From contig CANXME010002057.1 of the NCBI GenBank assembly GCA_948144175.1, forward strand, positions 209,501-273,500: a stretch of DNA of 64,000 bases. Reading direction: 5' to 3'. The first letter of the stretch is position 1. The number at the start of each line of letters is the position of its first letter. The position numbers and the translations under genes were made by a program. Below the pieces are notes generated by a model, which saw only the letters and a list, made by a program, of their open reading frames with translations, did no database searches and was not told the DNA's origin. This stretch comes from Closterium sp. NIES-65 (taxonomy: Eukaryota; Streptophyta; Zygnematophyceae; Desmidiales; Closteriaceae). Positions 43,763 through 52,769 of this stretch are shown one piece after another.

Positions 43763-45673
43763 CTGCTGGTGCATCTTCATGAGCACAACTTGATTCACCG
43801 TGACCTCAAGCCGTCAAACATGCTGTTGGGGTAGGTGAGGAGCGAGCAATGTTGAGGTTGAGGTGTGTAGTGGGTGCACAGGTGCTATTGGCCTTCACAA
43901 TGCTGCTATGTGCACATGTGCTATTGGCCTTCACAATGCTGCTATGTGCACATGTGCTATTGGCCTTCACAATGCTGCTATGTGCACATGTGCTATTGGC
44001 CTTCACAATGCTGCTATGTGCACATGTGCTATTGGCCTTCACAATGCTGCTATGTGCACATGTGCTATTTCGTATGTGTGGATCGCTGACATTCCACACC
44101 CCCTTGGCACACTGCTGCTCTGAACAGACGCAATTCTTTGCATCGCTCATCTTTCCCACCCGGCACCTGCTGGGGTTGCTGTGCATGGGGCATGCACGGG
44201 ACATGGGGCATGGGGGCATGGGGCATGGGGGCGTGGGGCATGGGGCATGTTGGCATGGCAGGGTATGGAGGCGAAGCTAACAGACTTTGGGATGGCGAAG
44301 CAGGCAGCAGAGGGGGTGAGCCATGTGAGCACACGAGTCATGGGCACTCTGGGCTACCTCGACCCCGCCTACATGGAGACTGGTACGTCTGTGCTGCCGC
44401 TGCACTGCCCTTGCCTTTGAGACATCTCAAAAGTGACTTGGATATGGCCGGAGGGAGTGAGCCATGTGAGCACATGAGTCATGGGCACTCTGGGCTACCT
44501 CGACCCCCGGTCTACATGGAGACCGGTGCGTCCCTGCTGCTGCCCTTGCTGGGATACATACAAGCCACGCTTCAGCTTTCAGTTTTTCTTGTCGAGTTAC
44601 ACACATTTCACTCACTGCTTGCTCTAATTTCTTTCCCCCGTCCACTTCCTCCACCTCCCCTCCACTCCTCCCGCGGCCCTTGTTGCTAGGCTGTCTAGCT
44701 AGGTCGAATGCCGTATTTTCCTGCACGGCCAGTCTCTGCTTGAAGCTCTTTCTCCCCCCTCCTTCCTCCCACCCGCCCCCTTGATGCCAGGCTATCTATG
44801 GGAGAAGAATGATTTGCTTTTCTTTGGGGCCATTCCACTACAGCTGCTGACAGGGAAAGACACCCATTGCACTCTCTCCGTGCTGCTCTCACCCCCTTCC
44901 ACCCTCCCCATCCCTTCGCCCCCCTTTCACGGCCCTCCTGGCTGTCTACGGGAGAAGAGTGACGTGTTCTCCTTTGGAGTGGATCCTGCTGCAGGTGCTG
45001 ACAGGCAAGGACACCCATCCTTAACACTCTTACCCCCTTCCTCCCTCCCTTCTCCCTTTCCCTCCTCTCTTTTTCATTGCCCTCATTCATCCAGGCTGTC
45101 TTCGAGAAAAGAGTGACGTGTTCTCATTCGGCGTCATCCTGCTGCAGGTGCTGATAGGGAAGGACGCAGTGGATGATTGGAACATCAAGCTGGCAGCAGC
45201 CATGCACAAGCACCTGCACCCCAACGTTGCTGATCCTGACAAGCCAACTCCCCGTTCCACTTACCTTATGTACTCACTGCTCGTTGTTCCCTCCCGCTCA
45301 CCCCTGCTCCCCCCCCCCCCCCCCCCCCCTTGTCCCCCCTTCCCATCCCCCACTTCACCCCATGTATCTGCCAGGCTGCCTTCGAGAAAAGAGTGACGTG
45401 TTCTCATTTGGGGTCATCCTGCTGCAGGTGCTGACAGGGAAGGACGCAGTGGATGATCGGAACGTCAAGCTGGCAATAGCCATGCACAAGCACCTGCACC
45501 CCAACGTGGCGGACCCGGACAAATGGATCGACCCAAAGCTGCAGGGCAAGTACCCGCGGAAGGGCGCTCTCATGATGGCTGCGATCGCCAAGCAGTGCAT
45601 TGCTGATAATGCCGAGGACAGGCCGGAAATGAGCGACGTGGAGGAGTTTCTGAATGACATCCAGATGATGTAG
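41180..45673 (+). CDS. Receptor-like cytoplasmic kinase (RLCK-type Ser/Thr protein kinase)
   Basis: Predicted plant-type cytoplasmic signalling kinase. Six phase-compatible exons, 41180-41366, 41958-42199, 42655-42790, 43530-43663, 44262-44382 and 45375-45673, give 372 residues. The N-terminus MGSCMS fits N-myristoylation plus palmitoylation and so membrane attachment, as in plant RLCKs. No signal peptide or receptor domain is present. Kinase features in order are the Gly loop GEGSFGEVY, Lys in VAVK, helix-C Glu in [17 protein letters not shown] (TDFGMAK), activation segment [10 protein letters not shown], and RP in EDRPEM. The usual Glu of the APE-like motif (DPEY in relatives) is Ala, which may weaken the fold. 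Partial copies of exons 2, 4, 5 and 6 lie in the introns, so automatic gene models may differ. The family is clear; substrate and pathway are unknown. Confidence 0.88.
42280..42525 (+). repeat. Echo copies of RLCK exon 2
   Basis: After the true exon 2 donor (42200) come decayed copies: ggagagctcccagggcatgga near 42290 with its own gtgagt donor, gcagctatggggaggtgctc near 42365, and a longer copy (42440-42525) that still resembles the [17 protein letters not shown] part but ends in a stop. Confidence 0.8.
43026..43465 (+). repeat. Echo copies of RLCK exon 4 upstream of the true exon
   Basis: Two copies keep the acceptor and the ARMEEAFDW start (43237-43280 and 43400-43465) but run into stops. 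Three shorter copies of the actggaa...gcgcctgcaactagctctcc segment lie at 43026-43055, 43141-43170 and 43272-43302. A 9-bp inverted repeat (AGGTTGATT/AATCAACCT, 43092-43123) lies between the first two. The intact exon is 43530-43663. Confidence 0.85.
43696..43758. repeat. (GT)n microsatellite
   Basis: About 63 bp of GT dinucleotides in RLCK intron 4, directly before an echo of the exon 4 end. Confidence 0.97.
43759..43835 (+). repeat. Echo of the RLCK exon 4 3' end
   Basis: About 75 bp repeat the [18 protein letters not shown] part of exon 4 with substitutions. The donor is changed (ggggtaggtgagg), so the copy reads [14 protein letters not shown] and then stops. Confidence 0.85.
43884..44075. 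repeat. 36-bp minisatellite, five copies
   Basis: Five nearly identical 36-bp units beginning gctattggccttcacaatgc, followed by a partial unit. Located in RLCK intron 4. The period is a multiple of three and the unit has no stop in several frames, so it mimics repeated short proteins. Confidence 0.95.
44416..44525 (+). repeat. Palindrome and echo of RLCK exon 5
   Basis: Palindrome TTTGAGA-CA-TCTCAAA at 44416-44431, then a copy (44445-44525) of the exon 5 segment encoding [16 protein letters not shown] with one inserted C that breaks the frame. The intact exon is 44262-44382. Confidence 0.85.
44791..45250 (+). repeat. Three echo copies of RLCK exon 6
   Basis: Copies start at 44791, 44941 and 45095, each followed by the [13 protein letters not shown] segment. 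The third retains the acceptor and an open frame for about 50 codons to NVADPDK and could be spliced. The first two are broken. The intact last exon starts at 45375. Confidence 0.85.
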
Positions 45674-45754
45674 CGGAAGAAGAGGGTGGATAGGTGGGAT
45701 GTTCCAATCTTCAGTGCTGTGTTGAGCGGTGAAGTGCCCTGGAGGCTAGAGCTT

Positions 45755-46070
45755 CACCGGCTGGAAATGAGCGATGTGGAGGAGTTTCTGAATGACATCC
45801 AGATGATGTAGCAGGAGGGGCTGGATGGGTGGATGGGTGGGTGATGTTCCAATCTACAGTGCGGAAGTGCCCTAGAGGCTAGAGCTTCACCGCCCGGAGA
45901 TGAGCGACGTGGAGGAGTTGCTGAATGACATCCAGATGATGTAGCAGCAGAGCGTGGATGGGTGTGTGGGTGATGTTCAAGCGGCCAAGTGCCAGAGGCT
46001 AGAGCTTCATTGCCTGGTAATGAGCGATGTGGAGGAGTTGTTGAATGACATCCAGATGATGTATCAGGAG
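45755..46070 (+). repeat. Three tandem copies of the RLCK 3' end after the stop codon
   Basis: The segment encoding [15 protein letters not shown] plus its flank is repeated with a period of about 130-150 bp, near 45762-45810, 45896-45944 and 46018-46064. The first two keep the TAG stop and the last reads TAT. All lie downstream of the true stop (45671-45673), so they form part of the 3' UTR or flank. Confidence 0.88.
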
Positions 46071-46806
46071 GAGAGGGTAGATGGGTGGTTGGGTGCCGTT
46101 CCAACCTCCAGTGTGTTGCAGTGCATGATCCTAAGATCTGGTGGTTTTCGCAGCTGCTGTGTGCTGTGCAGCTCCCCGAGGGAGTTTTTGTGGCTGGCTG
46201 GGCAGTACGGCTCTGCTGCTGTGTTAGGAGGCCAGGCTAGGCACCCTGGAGGCTACAGCTTCACCCGAGCTGCATGGTTTGGGCTGGGTGGCTTTTGCGG
46301 CGGTTGTGTGGTGTGGCGTGCGCATCTCTCAAAGAATCGCTGGGCCGACTTGTCTGTGCTCGGCGGTTTATGACAGCCAGGGCTCCTCAAATAGGTTAGA
46401 AAACTGACGGCTCGAAGGGATATACCTGGCTCGTATTTCGAGCCTGCTTGGGACTAAATTATTACGGGGTTACTACCATATAGAATAGCTGGGTGCCATA
46501 ATATCAGGTTTGCTGTAGAGAAGGCATTTCCTGCTATTGTTGTTTGTCTGTGTCATACGGCGAAGTTCAAATGTCGGTGGCTATGGTAATCCCCGCTGTG
46601 TTTAGAGCAGCGTGCCCAGTCAATTACGAGGAAATGAACCACAGTGAATTCGCTCTACTGCCCCATGTTTCCGTGAGCAACGGGATGCGGGATTATCAGC
46701 AACAAGAACGCGAGACCATGAGTAACGGAAATGCAAGCAACAGGAGAGCGTGATTAGAAGCAACGGGAATGCGTGATTTAGTGGTTCCTCTTGCGACTTC
46801 TCCGCG
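46071..46806. other. Intergenic region before the O-fucosyltransferase gene
   Basis: No gene recognised. A short imperfect repeat (gcaacgggatgcggga / gcaacgggaatgcgtga, 46677-46780) lies just upstream of the start codon. Confidence 0.5.
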
Positions 46807-49800
46807 ATGCCGACGTGGGCTCTGTATACGGCGCTTCGCCTCCTCGTGCTATCCAACCTATTCCAGTTCGGGTTATCAGCATCTCGCCAAAACGAGTCTT
46901 CGCTCGCGAGCGTCGTGGTGGCGAATGAGATCGTTGCAGGGAGAGTGGACGAAATGGAATCCGAGTTGGAGGAGGCGTTGGCGGGAAGGACGCAAGGGGA
47001 TGTAGCAGCAGGAAATCTTTCGAGCATCGCGCCACTAGACAATCAGCCGACGAGTCTAACGGGCGGCGACAAGCACCGCTCCCCACCGCTTTCTGTTTCC
47101 GTGGCCCGGCAGTCTCTCTCATCCGCCTCCCCTGCAGCAGCCAATGCCTCGCTCGACTCGTTACCGGCACAAGCACCGCCGTCCCTTTCGGCTCCAGACA
47201 CAGCAGCACAAGGGGAAAGCCCGGGTTACCAGGCCCCGCCCTCTGTACCTGCTCCTACAATCAACAGCACGTCAGGAACTGGGAGGTTAGATGATCCTGA
47301 GTGGGGAAGGGTGAACTGGGGGAGGGCCATTACCCTGAAGGAGAGGGAGGCGGAGGAGCGAGCTAAAGTGGCTGCAAAGCGGTGCTATGGGATGCAGAGG
47401 GCATACCGCATGGGGTTTGAGAGGGGCGGCATGGCATGGGAGCCACAGGCGGATCGCTACGTGCTCATGGACTGCCATCGCAACCAGGTGGGCGTGGTAA
47501 CCATGTGTGGTAAACAGGTGGGTGTGGTAACCAGGTGGGTGTGGTAACCAGGTTGGATGTCGTAATCAGGGAGTAACTCAGCCTTTCGAACACCCTGAGC
47601 AACGCACTTTGGTCAACGACCGGGTTGATCGTTACGTGCTTATGGACTGCCATCGCAACCAGGTGCGTTTGGTAACCAGATGTGGTAACCAGATGAGGTG
47701 CGGTAATCAGGTGGGGCGTGGTAATCAGGTGCGGTGTGGTAATCAGGTGGGGTGTGGTAATCAGGTGGGGTGTGGTAATCAGGTGGGGTGTGGTAACTGA
47801 GTATGGTAACCAGGTGGGTGTGGGAACCAGGTGGGGTGTGGTGGTAATCAGGTGAGGTGGTAACCAGGTACGGTGTTGGAATCAGGTGGGGTTTGGTAAC
47901 CAGGTGGGGTGTGCTTCCCCAGTACATGACATTTGAGACCATGTGGTGTTTGTGGGCCAGATGTGGCATGGGAAACGCCTTGTGTCGTATGTCTGCTCTC
48001 ACTCCTCATGGCTCCTGCCCTGGTGCTCCTCATATATGCATATGCGCATACGTGCGTGCGTGACTGCATGTCCCGATTTGTGCATGTGTGCGTGAGTGCT
48101 TGTCTGTCTATGTGCATGTTTCCCTGTGTGTATGTGTCCATGTGTGAGGGACATTGGCTCACCCCAGCTGAGCAACCGCATTCGGTGCATCAAGAACCAC
48201 CTGGTGGTGGCGGGCGTGTTCAACCGCACGCTCGTGGTGCCCCTGCGAGCACACGAGGTCGCCCGCCACTACGACCGCCGCACCTTCTTCCATCTCCCGG
48301 TGCGCCGCTAGCAGCTTGTTGCTCGCTGCTCGCTGCTTGCTGCTCTCTGCTCTCAGATTGCTTCCCTCGTGGTGCCCCTGCGAGCACACGAGGTCGCCCG
48401 CCACTACGACCGCCGCACCTTCTTCCATCTCCCGGTGCGCTGCTAGCTGCTCGCTGCTTGCTTTCTGGTCTGTTAGCGACCTTCTGGTCTGTTAGCGACC
48501 TTCTGGTCCACCAGGTCAGCAAACACGGGGTCTGCAGCGAGCTTGTATCCCTCCCAACTCACCTGCCTCACTTCTTTCTCTGTTTTGTCAATCCTCTGTG
48601 ACCCCACACTGCCCCCACCAGCATACCCGGCTGTGCTACGGGCCACAGTCAGTCATTTCCCTGGACGCCCTCTCTGTGGCAACAGCTTCTGCACCCGGGT
48701 CAGAACCTTCACCAGCAGGTTCGGAAGCAGCAGCCACAGCAGCACCACTACCTGTAGCGCCAGCAACAGCAGCAGCAGTAGAGGCACAAGGAGCAGCAGC
48801 ACCTGGTGCTCCTCCTACTCCTGCTGCAGCACCAGCATCTCCACCCCAGAGTGCCACAGTGCAAGTGGATCAAGTGCTGTGTCTGCAGAAGCAATGCTAC
48901 AACCAATCTGCTGCCTCCCGCGACGACCTCCCCTCCCTCTCCGGTGTCACCTACCCTCCGAACCTCGCGCTCACGATCGGCAACGCCTCCGAGCCTCTGG
49001 AAATCCCAAAGCTCCTGGCCCTGCGGTCTCTGATACAGCCAACTGCGAGGGTTGTTCTGCTGGGAGATCTGGGATCCATGCATCTCACGTTCCCAGGGAA
49101 GAATTACCTGGACGTCCCCTTTAGGACAGTCTATTGAGTGCCCTAATGCTCTGGCTGTAGCGCCACACCCCGCTATCCTCGAAGCTGCTAGGGAGTTTGT
49201 TTGCAGTGTGGTGCTGCCGGGTTCCAGGAGGGAATGGGAGGCTGCTGATGCTGATGTGGTGACGGAAGGAGGTAAAGCCACTGACCAGCCGCAGCAGCAG
49301 CAAAAGGAGGGGGACGGAAATGGGGGGGGGAAGGGGCTGGAGGGAGGGCGTGCAGTTGGTCGGTACATGGGGGTGCATTGGAGGCGAACGGACCTGATGC
49401 AGCACAGCAACCCCAATGCACGGCTCTCTGTGGAGCATGCGGGTGCATGCCTGGTGAAGGCCATGGGCATGGCTGGAAACATCTCCACCATGTTCCTTGC
49501 CTCTGATACTGACGACCGCGAGGTGAGGGGATTGATAGTGCGTGTAGTGCATGTACTGTGGTTTAATGTGGAGCATGTGGTGCATGCCTGGTGAAGGCCA
49601 TGGGTATGGCTGGAAACATATCCACCATGTTCCTTGCCTCCGATACTGACGACCACAAGGTGAGAGGTTTGAAGGTGCGTGTAGTGCATGTTCCTTGGTT
49701 ACCCTAAGAAATCTTTTAACAGAGGTTTGTTGACGTCCACTGTTTTTTTGCACCCCTGCTTGTGGTGTTCACTGCACAGGTGGAGGCGCTCGAGAAATTT

Positions 49801-50058
49801 ATGAAGGAAAGGATACTGGGCTTTAAGCTGGTTCAAAGACCCAAGTCTTTTGAAGACCAGCCTTGGGCGGCGGTGCTCAAGCCTTACAAATTCCAAGACG
49901 ATGTGTCATTGACAGCGACTCTAGACAAGGCGATATGTGCCATAGCGGATGTGTTTCAAGGAACTGCCGCCTCGTCGTTTTCGCTAGATATCAGAAGGTT
50001 GAGAACCGGGCTTCGCTTGACAACATGTTCTGATACGGATATATGCACAAAAACATGA
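46807..50058 (+). CDS. GDP-fucose O-fucosyltransferase family protein (plant-type, PF10250-like)
   Basis: Predicted Golgi glycosyltransferase. Exon 1 is 46807-47487 (227 codons) with a hydrophobic segment at about residues 5-25, suggesting a signal anchor, then a low-complexity stem. Exon 2 (48168-48299) carries LSNRIRCIKNHLVVAGVFNRTLVVP, the N-terminal family signature (split here: LSNRIRCIKNHL, VFNRTLVVP). A 30-nt exon (48515-48544) is tentative. Exon 4 runs 48622-49522 with GVHWRRTDL and FLASDTDD. The last exon, 49780-50058, carries DKAICAIADVFQGT and SLDIRRLRTG, the C-terminal signature. The frame shifts near 49110-49140, so this copy is either damaged or contains an assembly error. The total would be about 670 residues. 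Target glycan or protein is unknown. Confidence 0.8.
47488..47930 (+). repeat. Intron 1 tandem repeats and echo of exon 1 end
   Basis: The intron begins with gtgtggtaaccaggtgg-type units. The exon 1 end DRYVLMDCHRNQ plus donor is repeated at 47619-47660. Units of about 17 bp (ggggtgtggtaatcagg) then fill 47695-47900. The unit resembles the exon/donor junction (caaccaggtg), suggesting that the array grew from it. Confidence 0.85.
48366..48440 (+). repeat. Echo of O-fucosyltransferase exon 2
   Basis: Nearly exact copy of the LVVPLRAHEVARHYDRRTFF part of exon 2 (48225-48310), including the ccggtgcgc donor, about 140 bp downstream. gctgctcgctgcttgctg repeats lie between and after. Confidence 0.9.
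49575..49662 (+). repeat. Echo of the O-fucosyltransferase exon 4 end
   Basis: About 85 bp repeat CLVKAMGMAGNISTMFLASD with its own gtgagag donor. The true copy is 49446-49522. Because the frame stays open it could be mistaken for an exon. Confidence 0.88.
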
Positions 50059-50603
50059 TCCTTTTCTGATTAGATATATTGGTTGTGAGATTTTGTTCAG
50101 CTTCGGTTGAGTTATGCCACAATGTACAGCAATTCGCTACACTAACCCCCGCAACACTATCGCACCTTGGGATTCCCCCTCAACCCCTCAACCTGACTCC
50201 GCGCAGTTTCTGGCGCCAAAATCCTGAAATTGCTGTCAGTCGGTTGAGACTAGTTCAGTTCTGTTCGTGAGTCAAGTAGACTGCAAGGATGAACGGCCTT
50301 GCATCGACCTGCGTCGCAGGCCAACGGTTATCCCATCCTTCCGTCAAAATTGGCGGGAAAATGCAGTTTTCCGCCTCTCCTGAGTTCGCAGGGATTTGAG
50401 CCTCACTGGCAACAGCTCCTTCTGCCGCGTGCGCGCTGGCGGGAATTTTGCAGCCCCAAGCTGAGAACCGCGGGGAGGCTGCTCGCCCGCCCGGGATAGC
50501 GCTGGCGCGCGGAGTTTGCGCGGAAGCTCTCGCGCGTCTTATCCGACCGGGAGAGAGCAGCGGGATGGCGCGCGGATGAACCGGGACGTGTGGACGCGGG
50601 ACA
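50059..50603. other. Intergenic region before the methyltransferase gene
   Basis: AT-rich to 50160, then increasingly GC-rich toward 50600, as expected for a promoter and 5' UTR. No other feature seen. Confidence 0.45.
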
Positions 50604-52737
50604 ATGGCGCAAGCGGAAGGGGGAGAACAGGTGGAAGGGAAAGCGAGGGGGGAAGACGAGAGGGAGCGGAAATATGGGGACGAGGTCGTGAGGAATCTGT
50701 TTCAGGGAGAAGAGGGTTTAGGGGGGACAGCGCAGGATGGGGAGCTGCGCGCGGGGAGAGGAGGGGCGAATGGAGGCGGAACGGGGGAGGGGAGCGACGA
50801 GGGGAGCCGGAGGAAGGACGCTGGGGTGAAGGACACGGGTGTATGGGTGGGGGAGGTGGGGGAGGGGGAGCAGCAGGGTAAGGAAGAGGAGCAGGAGGTG
50901 ATTCGAGAGGAGATCTCACCGCACAGAGCAGGTGCGAGGTGATGGATGGACGGTGAGGATTGAATTTCTGGGTCGATTCAGAAGGCGAGGGCTGGTTGGA
51001 GGACGCAGGGTGAGGGTTGTGGGAAGGGGCTTAGGGTTGGGGGTTTTGCAGCTGTTATGGGGACACTGTCAAATGGGCAGAATGGCTCGTTGCCTGACAA
51101 TATCTGATTGCCGCACAACTCTCGCCCTCTTATCTGAATGTTTGAGATTAGTTTTGAGAATTCTCAAAACATAATCTCAAACAAAATGATTGCCGCACAA
51201 CTCTCGCCCTCTTATCTGAATGTCTCATTCATCTCCTGACAATGTCTCATGCATTCCCTGCCAACGTTCCACTGCCACTCCCAGCTGCTGTCGTGCGTCT
51301 GCTGAGAGTGGAGCAAGGGGGAGCCTATGCCGACATTCTCTCAGGGGCAGCAGCAGTGGAGGGGCATTATTCATATCTTCTCCTGCTGTCCCTCCTTCCC
51401 CCGATCACTGCACTGCCATCCCCAGCCGCTGTTGTCCGTCTGCTAAGAGTGGAGCAAGGGGGAGCCTATGCCGACATTCTCTCAGGGGCAGCAGCAGGGG
51501 AGGGGGCGGGCGGGTGGGAGCTGGAGATGCAGTATGTGCGGCGCACGCTGGGCTTCGGGCTTTTGCCTCTGGAGGGGCGGGGAAGGCGCCATGTGACTGA
51601 GCTCGTGGCAGGTGTCACCCGGTGGAGGCGTTATCTGGACTTTCTGCTCTCGGAGTTTTTTTCGGGCAGCCTGAATGAGCTGGAGAGGATGGAGCCACTG
51701 CTGAAGCAGGTTTGTGCTGTGTAATGATGATGTGTAGGGGAATTTTCCCTGTCGCAATTACCTTGTGGGTAATTGTGCTGAGGGGAATTTACCTCCGTCT
51801 TCGCTATGTGGTACCGTATGCTGCAGTAGTGAGATTTCTTTTCTGAGCCGTGTTGCAGTCTCAGGAATCGGGATGCTGCTCTAGGCTTAATGGCGAGTGC
51901 ACTCATTTCGATTAAGTGTAGTTCCCCCCTGCCCCTTCTCCCCGCATCTCCTGCTATCCTCGTCTGTAGATTCTCCGATTGGGGATGTTTGAGCTCGCTA
52001 AGATGGACACACCACCACATGCTGCAGTCAACGAGGTGAGTGCAGGTGGAGTCAAAGCAGTCAATGTAGGTAGTCAAATTATTCAGTGAATCTAAACTCA
52101 CCAATGCAGGTGGAGTCAACGCAGTCAACGAGGTGAGTGAAGGTGGAGTCAATGCAGTCAACGAGGTGAGAATCAATGCAGTCGATGTATTCATTGTATC
52201 TAATCAGCTGCACGACCATTCACCATTGTCCCTTCTGTCCGCTGCTCCTTGCAGGCGGTCAAGCTCGCTCGGGCAGCCTTAAGGCCCGGAGCCGCCTCAT
52301 TGGCCAATGCTATTTTGCGGGCAGCTGTTCGCGCACAGGTGCGCCACAAAAGCTGTAGGTCCGAATACGAGAAACATAGAGAGAAAGGGGCACTGGGGCT
52401 GCGGCGACTTCAGGGTTTAGGTTTTGGGGCTTCCTACCCTACTGGTCGAGTCGTTACTCATGCTAGGAACCGTACAGTACAGTACGGCTGACCTTGTTCT
52501 ATACGCAACCCACTAACTCCTACCGCCCCCCCCCTCTCCCCTCGCGCCCTTCTTTTCCCCTTATCCATCCCCCGCCTCCTCCTCCCTGCTTCTACTTCCC
52601 GGTACAACATCAGGAGCAAGGCCCACTGCCGGCCCCGTCGCTGCACGATGCAATGACGGACCGGGACAAGGCGCGGGCCCTCGCCACGCTGCACTCTCAC
52701 CCCGTGGTACGTGCGTTGGTGGGGAGGAGGCGGCGTG

Positions 52738-52769
<32 letters not shown>

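Noticed and set aside
43884..44075. Regular 36-bp repeats resembling a CRISPR array
   Set aside because: The units are directly adjacent with no unique spacers and lie in an intron of a eukaryotic gene; it is a minisatellite.
49575..49662. Additional O-fucosyltransferase exon
   Set aside because: It repeats the end of the preceding exon; including both would duplicate one motif, so it is treated as an echo.
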